Notes: a model not told the origin generated them from the letters alone. Shown: positions 37,637-46,629, counted from the stretch's first letter. The stretch is DNA of 64,000 nt from [Empedobacter] haloabium (GCA_008011715.2 CP136508.1:5146001-5210000), one strand, 5' to 3'. Translations and numbers: made by a program.

Positions 37637-38716
37637 TTACCTCTTCTGATTGCGGCGGGCGTCGCGCATGGCGTACACCCAGACCATGATCTTGGCGATC
37701 TGCGGATACAGCTTTTCCGGCACGTAGCCGTCGAAATCCACTTCACGGAACAGCGTGCGGGCCAGCGGCCGGTTCTGCACGACGGGAATCTGGTGCCGGG
37801 CCGCGACCTCGCGCATCTTGCGCGCCAGGTCGCCGGCGCCCTTCGCCACCACCTGCGGCGCGCCGGACGTGCCGTGGCGGTAGCTCAATGCCACCGCCAG
37901 GTGCGTGGGGTTGGTGATCAAGACGTCGGCATCGGGCACCTTGCTGACGGCCTTGCTGCGCTTGAGCATCTGCTGGCGCAGCTCGCGGATGCGCGAACGG
38001 ATGCGCGGATCGCCCTCGCGGTTCTTGTGCTCGTCCTTGACGTCGCGCTTGCTCATGCGCATGCGCTTGGCGAATTCCCAGCGCACGAAGCCCAGGTCCA
38101 GCAGGGCAATGACGAGGTGCGTGAACAGCAGCTTGACCAGCAGCGCGGCGCACAGACCGACCAGCACGCGCAGGTAGGCCTTGGCTTCCGTGCCTGGCAG
38201 GCCAACCAGTCCAGGCACCAGCTCGCGCAGCGCGAAGTAGACGACCGTGGTCAGAATCGCCAGCTTGATGCAGCTCTTGAAGGCCTCGAACAGTGTGCGC
38301 ATCGAGAACACCCGCTTGAAGCCCGTGACGGGATTCAAGCGGTTGATGTCCGGCTTGATCGGGTGGAAGCTGAAGATCGGCCCTGTCTGCGCCAGGTTGA
38401 CCAGTACCGCCACCACCACCAGCGCCAGCAGCAGTGGCGCCAGGATCGTCAGCAGCGCGAGCAACAGGTCGCCCATCCAGGCGGCGGCGCTGGCGACCGT
38501 CCAGTCTCCGTGGCCGATCTTGCCGAGAATGCGATGCTGCAGCTGCACCGTCAGGCGCAGCGCTTCCCAGGCATTGGCCTTGATGACCAGCACGAGCGCC
38601 GCCAACATGGCCAGCGACGTGATGTCCATGCTGCGCGCCACCGAGCCCTGCTTGCGCGCTTCCTCCAGCTTGTGCGGAGTGGCCTGTTCCGACCGGTCCG
38701 AGTCCTGCTCCGCCAT
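37637..38716 (-). CDS. flhB: Flagellar export switch protein FlhB
   Basis: The protein has 359 aa with four membrane helices (about 35-205) and a cytosolic C-terminus. The self-cleavage motif NPTH is at residues 269-272, which in this family permits switching from rod/hook to later substrates. The N-terminal RSEQATPHKLEEARKQG is typical. The gene overlaps fliR by one base (shared A of stop and start). An intact NPTH means the substrate switch is retained even though no filament genes are seen nearby. Confidence 0.97.
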   Translation of the reverse strand: MAEQDSDRSEQATPHKLEEARKQGSVARSMDITSLAMLAALVLVIKANAWEALRLTVQLQHRILGKIGHGDWTVASAAAWMGDLLLALLTILAPLLLALVVVAVLVNLAQTGPIFSFHPIKPDINRLNPVTGFKRVFSMRTLFEAFKSCIKLAILTTVVYFALRELVPGLVGLPGTEAKAYLRVLVGLCAALLVKLLFTHLVIALLDLGFVRWEFAKRMRMSKRDVKDEHKNREGDPRIRSRIRELRQQMLKRSKAVSKVPDADVLITNPTHLAVALSYRHGTSGAPQVVAKGAGDLARKMREVAARHQIPVVQNRPLARTLFREVDFDGYVPEKLYPQIAKIMVWVYAMRDARRNQKR

Positions 38717-39480
38717 TACGTCAACACCTTCTGCCAGAATTCAAAAATCGACCCGTACACCCGTCCCATCGACGGTCCCAGGGTCGTCACCGTCAAGGCC
38801 AGCACCGCCGTGCCGACCACGATCTTGACGGGCACGCCGACGACGAACACGTTCATCTGCGGCAGCACGCGTGATACGAATGCCAACGCCGTCTCCGTCA
38901 GCAGCAGCATCAGCAGCACAGGAATGATCAACGACACGCCGAGCGAAAACATGAGGCCGAACTGGCGCACGACCGCATCCACCGGCATCGCGCCGAAGCC
39001 GGTGCCGGGCGGCACGTGCTCCAGCGAGAACGCCAGGCCGCGCAGGAAGGCGTGGTGGCCGTCCATGGCGAAGAACATCACGGCGCCCAGCATGTTCAGC
39101 ATCGTGGCGAACAGCGGCAAGCCGGCGCGGGTGACGGGGTCGTACACGGTGCCGATGCCGAAGCCGCTCTGCACGTCCAGGATCTTGCCCGCCAGCGCGA
39201 ACGCGCCAAAGGCCGCGAACACGCCGAAGGCCAGCGTGCCGCCCACCACGAGCTCATTGCAGGCGCCGCTGAACACCGGGCCCAGCTCCAGCGGGCCGGC
39301 CGGCAGGCGTGGGCCCAGGCCCTGCACCAGCAGTGCCGCCAGCGCGAACGTCAGCAGCACCCGCACAGTCACCAAGCTGCCCAGCCCCGCCAGGATCGGC
39401 GACAGCAGCAGCACGACGCCGAGCCGGATCACGACGTAGAAGATGCCCAGCACCCATGCCGGGTCGAATTCGATCAGCAT
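38716..39480 (-). CDS. fliR: Flagellar export gate protein FliR
   Basis: This 254-aa hydrophobic protein has about six membrane helices, the expected FliR length and profile (RLGVVLLLSPILAG, LGSLVTVRVLLTFALAALL). FliR forms the export gate with FliP and FliQ. It lies 6 bp after fliQ and just before flhB, the standard order. Confidence 0.95.
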   Translation of the reverse strand: MLIEFDPAWVLGIFYVVIRLGVVLLLSPILAGLGSLVTVRVLLTFALAALLVQGLGPRLPAGPLELGPVFSGACNELVVGGTLAFGVFAAFGAFALAGKILDVQSGFGIGTVYDPVTRAGLPLFATMLNMLGAVMFFAMDGHHAFLRGLAFSLEHVPPGTGFGAMPVDAVVRQFGLMFSLGVSLIIPVLLMLLLTETALAFVSRVLPQMNVFVVGVPVKIVVGTAVLALTVTTLGPSMGRVYGSIFEFWQKVLT

Positions 39481-39486
39481 GGAACG

Positions 39487-39753
39487 TCAGAAGTAGGCGG
39501 GGATGTTGGCGATCAGGTTGGCGGAAAAACCGATCAGGCGCTTCAGCATCCATGGGCCGCAGACGACGAGCACCACCACCGCCGCGATCAGCTTCGGGAT
39601 GAAGGTGAGCGACTGCTCCTGCACCTGCGTGACCACCTGGATCACGCTGATCAACAGGCCCACCGCCAGGGTCACGGCCAGCAGCGGGGCGGAAATGATC
39701 AGGGCGTTCCACAGCAGGTCCGCCAGCATCTGCAGGGCGGCGTCAGAACCCAT
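39487..39753 (-). CDS. fliQ: Flagellar export gate protein FliQ
   Basis: The protein has 88 aa with two membrane helices and the conserved LLISVIQVVTQVQEQSLTF segment. Length and sequence are normal for FliQ. It follows a TPR gene by 35 bp, so it is separated from fliP by four inserted genes, which is unusual. Confidence 0.96.
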   Translation of the reverse strand: MGSDAALQMLADLLWNALIISAPLLAVTLAVGLLISVIQVVTQVQEQSLTFIPKLIAAVVVLVVCGPWMLKRLIGFSANLIANIPAYF

Positions 39754-39788
39754 GGCCCCTCTCCTCGCCCGCAGTTGTCGTCACGATA

Positions 39789-40937
39789 TCAACGCGCTTC
39801 ATACGCCTTCGCCAAATCCGCCAGGTTGCGGCCGTTCACGCCCTGGCGCGACTGCATGATGCGCATGGCCAGCTGGCGGAAGCGCTGCGGGTCTTCCGTC
39901 TGGCCGCCCAGCACCATCTGCGCGTAGCGCGCGGCCAGGCCTTGCGGGTCCAGGCCCAGCGCGCGGTCGATGCTCTTCTGCGCTTCGTCACGCTGGCCGG
40001 CCAGCGCCTGCACGACGGCGATGCCGCCATGGCTCTCGCCGAAGTTGCGGTCCAGTTCCAGCGCTGTCGTGAAGGCATCGCGGGCGCCAGCGTGGTCGCC
40101 GGCGAACAGGCAGCACCAGCCCAGGCTGTGCCAGGTGCCGATGTGGCCTGGCATGAAACGCAGCGCCGTTTCCAGCTGCTTGCGCGCCGTCGGCAGGTCG
40201 CGCTGCAGCAGCGTGGCCATGCCCAGCGCCGACCAGGCGCGCCCTTCCTCGGGACGCGTTGCCAGCACTTCGTTGAGCAGGCGCACGGCCGTGGCTTCGT
40301 CCACTTCGCCCAGGGCCAGGGAGCCGGCCGTGACGAGGGCCTCGGCCTGGCGTTGGCCGCCTGCCAGCGCGGCGTCGCACAGTTCGCGCGCCGCCGCCAC
40401 GTCGCCGCTGTCCAGCGCCGCCAAGCTGGCCGCGCCCAGGAATGCGGCATCTCCGCCGCAATGGGCGCGGTGCGCCTGGGCCAGCGCCAGCGCCTGCTCC
40501 GGATCGCCCAGCTGGTGCAGCACCTGCACCAGCAAGGTGGCCGCGGCGGGGAACAGGTCTTCGCGCGGCGCGAACGGTGCCAGCGTGTCGTAGGCGGCCT
40601 GGTACAGGCCCTGGCGGTAGCGCGCATAGGCCGCGCCGTAGGCCAGCGCCGGGTCGGCGTGGCGCTGCACCAGCGCGTCGAACACGTCGGCGGCTTCAGG
40701 CCAGCGCTGTTGCGCCAGACGGGCGTTGCCCAGGCGGGCGCGCAGGAAATCGTCGTGCGGGCAGCGCTCGACCGCGGCTTCGGCATGGCGTGCCGCGCGT
40801 TCCGGCTGCTGCGCCGCCAGGGCCTGGTCGATCGCCGCCGCCAACAGGTGCGGATTGGCGGGATCGCTGGCGAGATAGGTTTCGGTCCGTTCCAGCTGGC
40901 CCAAGGCGGCTGCCAGGCGCGTATCTTGTTGCTGCAT
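39789..40937 (-). CDS. TPR protein in the flagellar cluster
   Basis: This 382-aa soluble protein is made almost wholly of tetratricopeptide repeats, for example AAIDQALAAQQPERAARHAE, DAFTTALELDRNFGESHGGI and KSIDRALGLDPQGLAARYAQ. It has no signal peptide or membrane helix. TPR proteins act as scaffolds or chaperones; beside sigma-28 and the export gate genes it may handle substrates or assemble the cytosolic platform, but that is inference. It begins 3 bp after the 130-aa gene and is translationally linked to the flagellar run. Confidence 0.75.
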   Translation of the reverse strand: MQQQDTRLAAALGQLERTETYLASDPANPHLLAAAIDQALAAQQPERAARHAEAAVERCPHDDFLRARLGNARLAQQRWPEAADVFDALVQRHADPALAYGAAYARYRQGLYQAAYDTLAPFAPREDLFPAAATLLVQVLHQLGDPEQALALAQAHRAHCGGDAAFLGAASLAALDSGDVAAARELCDAALAGGQRQAEALVTAGSLALGEVDEATAVRLLNEVLATRPEEGRAWSALGMATLLQRDLPTARKQLETALRFMPGHIGTWHSLGWCCLFAGDHAGARDAFTTALELDRNFGESHGGIAVVQALAGQRDEAQKSIDRALGLDPQGLAARYAQMVLGGQTEDPQRFRQLAMRIMQSRQGVNGRNLADLAKAYEAR

Positions 40938-40940
40938 CGA

Positions 40941-41333
40941 TCAACTTCCTTTTGTGAGGTCCGCCGGCTTGCCGCCGAGCAGATGGGTAATGGCATCCTG
41001 GACCAGCGGCGCGCAGCGCGCGTCGGCCTCCAGGGTTCGCTGGACATCGTCGACCAGCTGGTGGAAGCGGGGGTCTGCATTCAGGCCCTCGCCCAGTTCC
41101 GCCAGCAGGACCGATTCCAGGAAGATGCGGAAGGCCTTGCGGCCGCGGCCCGGGTCGTCCGGCGCGATCTGGCGCACGCGCAGTTCGATCAGCCCCTGCA
41201 GGCCGTCCGCCTTCCGGCCGCCACCGGCGCGCGCCGGCCGCGCGGGCGCCTTGCCCGCGACGGCGCGGCCACGCGTGGCCAGCTGCGACTGGATGACGGC
41301 GACCAGCTGGCCGACCGACGCGATGCCCGGCAT
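40941..41333 (-). CDS. Hypothetical protein between two TPR genes
   Basis: The gene encodes 130 aa with an Ala/Arg-rich N-terminal linker (residues about 20-45) and a helical C-terminal domain (LIELRVRQIAPDDPGRGRKAFRIFLESVLLAELGEGLN). No family is recognised. It contains no signal peptide or cysteine motif. Position (5 bp after the first TPR gene, 3 bp before the second) shows it belongs to the operon. It may be a partner of the TPR proteins. Confidence 0.7.
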   Translation of the reverse strand: MPGIASVGQLVAVIQSQLATRGRAVAGKAPARPARAGGGRKADGLQGLIELRVRQIAPDDPGRGRKAFRIFLESVLLAELGEGLNADPRFHQLVDDVQRTLEADARCAPLVQDAITHLLGGKPADLTKGS

Positions 41334-41338
41334 GGTCG

Positions 41339-41914
41339 TCAGTGCCGCTGGTTGCCGGCGTAGGCCGACAGCAGGATGTGGTCAGCACCTTCGCTGTCCT
41401 CGGCCGGCTGCGGCGCCTCTTCCAGACGGCGGCCGATTTCGTCGATGATGCGCTGCATGTCGCCGTTCAGCGCCGGGTTCGACTCGTTGCGCTCGATACC
41501 GTCGGCCAGGGCCTGGATCGCGCGCTGCATGTCGTTGCCGATCAAGGCCAGGAGGCCGGTCGCGAACTGCTGCAGCGCGGCGTCGTCGCCCATCTCCGCC
41601 AGCGGACGCAATGCGTCGGCCGCGCGCTCTTCCTTGTTGGCGCCCAGGTACAGCAGCGCCAGTTGCAGGCGCGCCGTCCACAGCGCCGGATCGAGGGCGA
41701 TGGCCGCTTCCATCTCGTCCATGGCGCGGTCGTACAAGCGGATCTGCGCGTATTCCGCACCCAGCAGGTAATGCGCCGCCGCGGTGGCGTCGGCGCGGCT
41801 GACCGCTTCCTTCAGGTAGGCGATCGCGCTGGCGCTGTCGCCGGCGCCGCTGACGGAAATGGCCAGCTGGAACAGCTCGGCCTGATCAAGCATCGCAAGT
41901 GTGTCGTTCTTCAT
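41339..41914 (-). CDS. TPR-like protein in the flagellar cluster
   Basis: This 191-aa acidic protein has several TPR-like helices (SASAIAYLKEAVSRADATAAA, RAMDEMEAAIALDPALWTAR, RAIQALADGIERNESNPAL). It has no signal sequence. It starts 57 bp after the sigma gene, the largest gap in the run, so a minor promoter there is possible. The role is unknown; cytosolic adaptor or chaperone is plausible from the fold and location. Confidence 0.72.
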   Translation of the reverse strand: MKNDTLAMLDQAELFQLAISVSGAGDSASAIAYLKEAVSRADATAAAHYLLGAEYAQIRLYDRAMDEMEAAIALDPALWTARLQLALLYLGANKEERAADALRPLAEMGDDAALQQFATGLLALIGNDMQRAIQALADGIERNESNPALNGDMQRIIDEIGRRLEEAPQPAEDSEGADHILLSAYAGNQRH

Positions 41915-41971
41915 GGTCTCGTCCAGGTTGGCCGCGGGGCGGCCGGGTAAAAGGTTAAGGGTACAATACAG

Positions 41972-42733
41972 CTAAAAACTCCAGTCCACCACATCGCGCA
42001 GGCGCCACTGCCGGCGCAGCGTCGCCAGGCCATCGGTATGCAGCTGCGAGACGCGGCTCCTGCTGACGCCCAGGTGAGCGGCGATCTCGTCGAAGCCGCG
42101 CTGCTCCAGGTAGTGCCAGCTCAGCACCTTGCGCTGGCGCTCGCCCAGCCCGGCCAGCATCTCGCGCAGCCGGGCGCGCAGCTGGCGCAGCTCGATGCCG
42201 TCGTAGGCCTGCTCGATGCTCGGCTCGTCGCCATCGCGCACCATGCCGGTGCCCTCCAGCGCAAAGCCCACCGCCAGGCCGATCGCCAGGTCGGCCAGGT
42301 GCGCGAACAGCGCGGCCGGGTCGTCCCGCCGCGGCGCCGGCTGCAGGATGCCGTCGATCCGCTCGGCCAGCACGCGGCGGCGCGCCGCCACCTGCTCCTG
42401 CACTTCCGAATACGAGCCGATGCCGGACAGGATCGCGCCATTGATGCGCAGCGCGGCAAAGGTCTCGAAGCGGGCGCCCTGGCCCGGATCGTAGCGGTCC
42501 ACCGCTTCCATCAATCCCAGCCGCGCATACTGCAGGAAATCGTCGAACTCCAGTTCCAGGAACGTGCGCCGGGCGTACATGCGCGCGGCCAGCATGCGGG
42601 CGAACTCCATGTAGCGCCCGATCAGGCGCTGGCGCAAGCCTTCCTCGCGGCCGCTGACGAACGCCGTCCACAGGGATGGCGCCTCGTCCGCGCTCACCGG
42701 CTCGGCTACCATGGCGTAGGCACTGGCGTTCAT
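41972..42733 (-). CDS. fliA: Sigma-28 type RNA polymerase sigma factor (FliA-like)
   Basis: This 253-aa sigma factor has region 2 (FDDFLQYARLGLMEAVDRYD, then ARFETFAALRINGAILSGI) and region 4 (LGERQRKVLSWHYLEQRGFD, EIAAHLGVSRSRVSQLH), both of the FliA class, joined by a diverged region 3. FliA directs late flagellar genes and is normally held by FlgM, which is not seen in the window. Its place inside the export genes, 9 bp after fliP, is unusual and suggests a sigma dedicated to this system. The ATG at 42733 is the only good start. Confidence 0.9.
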   Translation of the reverse strand: MNASAYAMVAEPVSADEAPSLWTAFVSGREEGLRQRLIGRYMEFARMLAARMYARRTFLELEFDDFLQYARLGLMEAVDRYDPGQGARFETFAALRINGAILSGIGSYSEVQEQVAARRRVLAERIDGILQPAPRRDDPAALFAHLADLAIGLAVGFALEGTGMVRDGDEPSIEQAYDGIELRQLRARLREMLAGLGERQRKVLSWHYLEQRGFDEIAAHLGVSRSRVSQLHTDGLATLRRQWRLRDVVDWSF

Positions 42734-42742
42734 CGGCTCGGG

Positions 42743-43495
42743 TCAGGAGAACGTCCCCAACAGGGCACGCACGACCAGGTTCCAGCCGTCCATCAGCACG
42801 AACATCAGGATCTTCAGCGGCAGCGAGATCGAGGCCGGCGGCACCATCATCATCCCCAGCGCCATCAGCGCGCTGGAGACGATCAGGTCGACCAGCAGGA
42901 ACGGCAGGAAGATCACGAAGCCGATCTGGAACGCGGCACGCAGCTCGGACAGCATGAAGGCCGGGATCAGCTGCACCATGCTGATGTCGTCCATGCTGGC
43001 CGGCTGCTCCGCCTTGGCCAGCTCCACCATCAGCGCCAGGTCCTGCTCGCGGGTCTGGCGCACCATGAATTCGCGCAGCGGCGCCACGCCGACCTTGGCG
43101 GCCTTTTCCGGCGCCAGCTTGCCGGCCAGATAGGGCTGCAGCGCGTCGCCATTGATCTTCTGCAGTACCGGCGACATCGTGAACAAGGTCAGGAACAACG
43201 CCAGGCTGATCACGACCGTGTTCGGCGGCGTCTCCTGCATGCCCAGCGCGTGGCGCAGCATCGACAGCACGATGACGATGCGGATGAACGCCGTCATCGA
43301 CATCAGGATGGCGGGCGCCAGGCTTAATACGGTAAGGCCCAGCAGCACTTTGAGCGCGGTCGACACTTCGCCCGTGCCGCCACCGGCCTGCACCTGCAGG
43401 CCCGGCATGGCGAACACGGGCTCGGCGCCATGGGCCACGCCGGCGCACGCCATCAACAGGAGCCCTACGGCGCACAGCACGCGTGCAGCGGTCAT
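42743..43495 (-). CDS. fliP: Flagellar export gate protein FliP
   Basis: This 250-aa protein has a cleavable N-terminal signal (LCAVGLLLMACAGVAHGA) and four membrane helices. The conserved SMTAFIRIVIVLSMLRHALG and FQIGFVIFLPFLLVDLIVSS segments are clear. FliP forms a pentamer at the centre of the export gate. Its ATG overlaps the fliO stop (ATGA). The sigma gene follows rather than fliQ. Confidence 0.97.
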   Translation of the reverse strand: MTAARVLCAVGLLLMACAGVAHGAEPVFAMPGLQVQAGGGTGEVSTALKVLLGLTVLSLAPAILMSMTAFIRIVIVLSMLRHALGMQETPPNTVVISLALFLTLFTMSPVLQKINGDALQPYLAGKLAPEKAAKVGVAPLREFMVRQTREQDLALMVELAKAEQPASMDDISMVQLIPAFMLSELRAAFQIGFVIFLPFLLVDLIVSSALMALGMMMVPPASISLPLKILMFVLMDGWNLVVRALLGTFS

Positions 43496-43890
43496 GATCC
43501 CTCCCGCGACGGCGTCTCCGCAGCGTCCTTGACGGCGGGCGTGTTGGCCAGGCAGGTGATGCCTTGCTCGCTCTGCGCCAGCAGGTAGCGGGTGCCGTCG
43601 AATTCGACGACGGACAGCAGCGCGCGCGGTCCCATCCGCGCCGACTCCAGCACGCGCAGCGAGCGGCCGGCGGCCGGCGTACCCACGTGCAGGTTCAGGC
43701 GCCGGCGCAGGAACAGCACGACGGCGATCGCCAGCAGCGAGATCACCAGCACGCCGATGCCGCCGCCGGCCAGCGTGGCGCCGGCCGCACCGTCGTCGCG
43801 CTTGAATGGAATGGCGGCCTGCGCCGGCTGCGCAGGCACCGCCGCCGCGTGGGCGCTGGCGGCCTGTGGGGCCGGCTGCTGCTGGCTCAT
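43492..43890 (-). CDS. fliO: Flagellar assembly protein FliO
   Basis: This 132-aa protein has a Pro/Ala/Gln-rich N-terminus, one membrane helix (about 41-61, ending FLRRRLNL) and a small cytosolic domain with LESARMGPRALLSVVEFDG, typical of FliO. FliO helps assemble FliP. Its start overlaps the fliN stop by 4 bp. Confidence 0.85.
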   Translation of the reverse strand: MSQQQPAPQAASAHAAAVPAQPAQAAIPFKRDDGAAGATLAGGGIGVLVISLLAIAVVLFLRRRLNLHVGTPAAGRSLRVLESARMGPRALLSVVEFDGTRYLLAQSEQGITCLANTPAVKDAAETPSREGS

Positions 43891-44228
43891 GCCTTGGCCG
43901 CCACTTCGGTGATGCGGATGCCGAAATTGTCGTCCACCGCCACCAGCTGGCCGCGCGCGACGACGTTGCCGTTCAGGAGCAGGTCGACCGGCGTGTCGGC
44001 GGCACGGTCGATCTTCAGTACCGACGCTTCTTTCAGCGCCAGCAGTTCGGCCACCGTCGTCTCGACGTTGCCGACGGCGACAGTCAGCTTGACCGGCACA
44101 CTGTCGAGCAGGTGCAGGTTGCCGCCCAGCGCCGTGGCGGCGCCGGACGCGCCGCCGGACTGGTGCTGGAACTCGGACAATTCGATGATGTGGGTCTGCG
44201 CGCTGGCATCCCGGTTGTGCACACTCAT
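43887..44228 (-). CDS. fliN: C-ring protein FliN
   Basis: This 113-aa protein begins with a poorly conserved 35 residues and then has a SpoA domain (LHLLDSVPVKLTVAVGNVET, LKEASVLKIDRAADTPVDLL, VARGQLVAVDDNFGIRITEV). It has normal FliN length and all core positions. FliN forms the lower C ring and docks FliH/FliI. The start overlaps the stop of the FliM-like gene (ATGA). Confidence 0.93.
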   Translation of the reverse strand: MSVHNRDASAQTHIIELSEFQHQSGGASGAATALGGNLHLLDSVPVKLTVAVGNVETTVAELLALKEASVLKIDRAADTPVDLLLNGNVVARGQLVAVDDNFGIRITEVAAKA

Positions 44229-45019
44229 GCTGCTACTCCAGAAGATTGGTCGCCCGCCACGATGTCGAGCGCAAGTTGTTGTTGGCAGGTGCCCAGGTAA
44301 CCACGCAGCAGCGTGGCGCCGTCGGGCCCCGTGACGGCCAGCGGTTCGTCCGCCAGCGTGTCCAGCCGGATCACGTCGCCGGGCGCAAGGCTCAGCAGGC
44401 TGCCCAGTCCCACGTTGGCGCTGCCCGCCGTGACGGCCAGGCGCACCGGCTGCCCGCCCAGCAGGTCGCGCAGGTCGACCGCGGCAAGCGGTGCCGCGGT
44501 CGCGGCGGCGCTGCCGGCCAGGCGCTGTACGCTGGCGTAGTCGAGCAGGCAGCGGCAGGCGTGCCGCTCCAGGCGGATCTCCACCAGCACGGCACCGGAT
44601 GCTTGCTGGCGCAGCGCCGGCGAGACGTCGGCCGCGTCGCCGGCGAACGGCACTTCGTTGTCCAGCAGGGCGCGGCCCAGCACCGCCGCCAGGGCGTCCA
44701 GCGCGGCGCTGGCGCCCGCGGCCGCCATGGCGGCGACGCCGGCGTGCGGACCGACCTGGCGGTCGGGCGGGAACAGCAGGCGTTGCAGGGCCCCGCGCAG
44801 CTCGTTGTCCCAGCCCAGCCACATGGTCTCGGCGCCGCTTTGCAGGCTGCCGCGCCAGGCCGGCGCGGCCGGCTGCTCCCAGGCGCGCTGGCACGTGACG
44901 GTGAAGGCCGAGGCGTCGACGCCCCAGTCGCGGCACCAGGTCGCCACGGCGGATTCGCATTGCGCGCGCACGGCGGCCAGCGCCGACGTGCCCAGCAAGG
45001 CGTGTGGTCGGACGTTCAT
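44225..45019 (-). CDS. FliM-like SpoA-domain C-ring protein, reduced
   Basis: The protein has 264 aa, short of the usual FliM length of about 330. The C-terminus is a SpoA domain (LLGGQPVRLAVTAGSANVGL, LLSLAPGDVIRLDTLADEPL, then LRGYLGTCQQQLALDI). The middle is highly diverged from the FliM CheC-like domain. The N-terminal CheY-binding motif (EIDALL type) is absent. The ATG overlaps the flgE stop (TGATG); a GTG one codon upstream is also open. Position and domain point to the FliM role, but the phospho-CheY input seems lost. A SctQ-like function is an alternative. Confidence 0.75.
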   Translation of the reverse strand: MNVRPHALLGTSALAAVRAQCESAVATWCRDWGVDASAFTVTCQRAWEQPAAPAWRGSLQSGAETMWLGWDNELRGALQRLLFPPDRQVGPHAGVAAMAAAGASAALDALAAVLGRALLDNEVPFAGDAADVSPALRQQASGAVLVEIRLERHACRCLLDYASVQRLAGSAAATAAPLAAVDLRDLLGGQPVRLAVTAGSANVGLGSLLSLAPGDVIRLDTLADEPLAVTGPDGATLLRGYLGTCQQQLALDIVAGDQSSGVAA

Positions 45020-46215
45020 CACCGGCCCTTCATGTCGAACAGCTGCTGGATCATGTCGTTGGCCGTGCTGATCACGTGCGACGAGGCCTGGTAGCCGCGC
45101 TGCATCAGGATCAGGTTGCCGAACTCCTCGGCCAGGTCGACGTTCGAGCCCTCGCGGTGGCCGGGCGCCAGCGTGCCGAACGACTCGCTGCCGGCATAGC
45201 CATAACGCACCGCGGCGCCGCTGGCCTTTTCGAACATGCCACCGCCCAGTTCCTTCAGGTCGTCCTCGGTACGGAACTCGGCCATGGCCAGGCGCGCGCC
45301 CTTGGCGGTCTGGTTGTTCGAGTAGCGCACGCTCACGGTGCCATCGGTGCCGATGGCCTGGTCGACCAGCACGCCTGGCGCGTTACCGTCCTGGGTACCC
45401 GGGCCCAGCGTGGTCGCGGTCTGGAACGCCGACGTGTTGGCGAAGTCCAGCTTGACGGTGAACGGCGTCACGTTCTTGGCCTTGTAGGTGAACGAGAACG
45501 AATCGCTGCCGGCGACCGGGAAGCTGCCGGCGAACTTCACGGTGCCGGTGCCCAGGACCGTCGCGGGCGCGCTGGTGCCCGCCGGCGCCGGCTCGGTGAC
45601 CGTCACGGTAAAGCTGCCGTCGGCCAGATCCTTGAACGCCAGGTCCACGGTGTGCGACATGCCCGCCTTGTCGTAGATCGTCAGCCCCTTCAGGGCGGCG
45701 TCGACGGGCGGCACGGCGATCGTGGACGTCAGGTTGCCGGTCAACTTGATCGACTCGGTGGCCTTCGCCAGGCTGCGCGACAGGTCCGCCAGCGTCACGT
45801 CGGCCAGCTTGCCGTCCTTGCCGAGGCCCTGCACCTTGTCGCCCATGCCGTTGACGAGGACATTGTCCTTGTCGAAGCGGAAGTCGCCGGTGCGGGTGTA
45901 CAGCAGCTTGCCGTCGCGCTTGACCGTGTACAGGCCGTTGCCGTTGATCGCCAGGTCGAGTGGGTTGCCGGTACCCTGGTCGACGCCCGTGCGGAAGCTC
46001 AGCTTCGTGCCCAGCGACTGCACGCCGCCGCCGTGCATGCTCTGCTCGCGCGGCGCGTACTGGCCGCCGCCGCCCTGCTCGAACAGGGCGCCGAACTGCA
46101 GCTGCGAGCTCTTGAAGCCGGGCGTGTTGACGTTGGCCAGGTTGTTGCCGACCACTTTCAGGCCCTTCGAATGCGTCGTCAGGCCCGACGTGCCGATCTG
46201 GATGGTATCGAACAT
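45019..46215 (-). CDS. flgE: Flagellar hook protein FlgE
   Basis: The protein has 398 aa with the N-terminal rod/hook motif (GTSGLTTHSKGLKVVGNNLA, NVNTPGFKSS) and the C-terminal coiled-coil motif (LAEEFGNLILMQRGYQASSH, VISTAND). A FlaE-type insert lies in the centre (about residues 160-290). FlgE is the hook subunit, exported by the type III apparatus. Length is normal for a hook protein. It starts 9 bp after flgD. Confidence 0.95.
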   Translation of the reverse strand: MFDTIQIGTSGLTTHSKGLKVVGNNLANVNTPGFKSSQLQFGALFEQGGGGQYAPREQSMHGGGVQSLGTKLSFRTGVDQGTGNPLDLAINGNGLYTVKRDGKLLYTRTGDFRFDKDNVLVNGMGDKVQGLGKDGKLADVTLADLSRSLAKATESIKLTGNLTSTIAVPPVDAALKGLTIYDKAGMSHTVDLAFKDLADGSFTVTVTEPAPAGTSAPATVLGTGTVKFAGSFPVAGSDSFSFTYKAKNVTPFTVKLDFANTSAFQTATTLGPGTQDGNAPGVLVDQAIGTDGTVSVRYSNNQTAKGARLAMAEFRTEDDLKELGGGMFEKASGAAVRYGYAGSESFGTLAPGHREGSNVDLAEEFGNLILMQRGYQASSHVISTANDMIQQLFDMKGR

Positions 46216-46224
46216 GAATGCTCC

Positions 46225-46629
46225 TTAGCGGATGTTGACGACCTGGGACAGGCTGATGTTGTTCTGGAAGGCGTTGCTGGCCGTGGTGATCGTCATCATC
46301 GGCGAGCCGCTGCTGAGATCGAGCGCGGTGACCCGGCCGGAAACCAGCATGCCGTTCAGGTTGACGTCGACGGTGCGGCCCAGCATGCCGACCGACTGCA
46401 GCGACGACTGCACGCCCAGCAGGCTGTCGATCTTGACGTTCAGCTGGCGGCTTTGCTCCAGCGTCGCGAACTGGGCGATCTGCGCCACGAACTCCTCGTT
46501 GTCCACCGGTTTCAGCGGGTCCTGGTTGTTCAATTGCGCCGTCAGGATCTTCAGGAAGTCCTGGATGCTGATATTGGACGACTGCGAGGCCGTGCCCGCG
46601 CCGATGGCGGCGCTGGAGGTGATTGCCAT
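46225..46629 (-). CDS. flgD: Hook cap protein FlgD, short form
   Basis: The protein has 134 aa with the conserved N-terminal half of FlgD (DFLKILTAQLNNQDPLKPVD, NEEFVAQIAQFATLEQ) and a central GMLGRTVDVNLNG strand region. FlgD of model species is 220-240 aa, so the C-terminal Tudor and Ig-like part is largely missing; short FlgD forms exist in other bacteria. It is needed as a scaffold for hook growth. The start overlaps the preceding stop (TGATG). Confidence 0.92.
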   Translation of the reverse strand: MAITSSAAIGAGTASQSSNISIQDFLKILTAQLNNQDPLKPVDNEEFVAQIAQFATLEQSRQLNVKIDSLLGVQSSLQSVGMLGRTVDVNLNGMLVSGRVTALDLSSGSPMMTITTASNAFQNNISLSQVVNIR

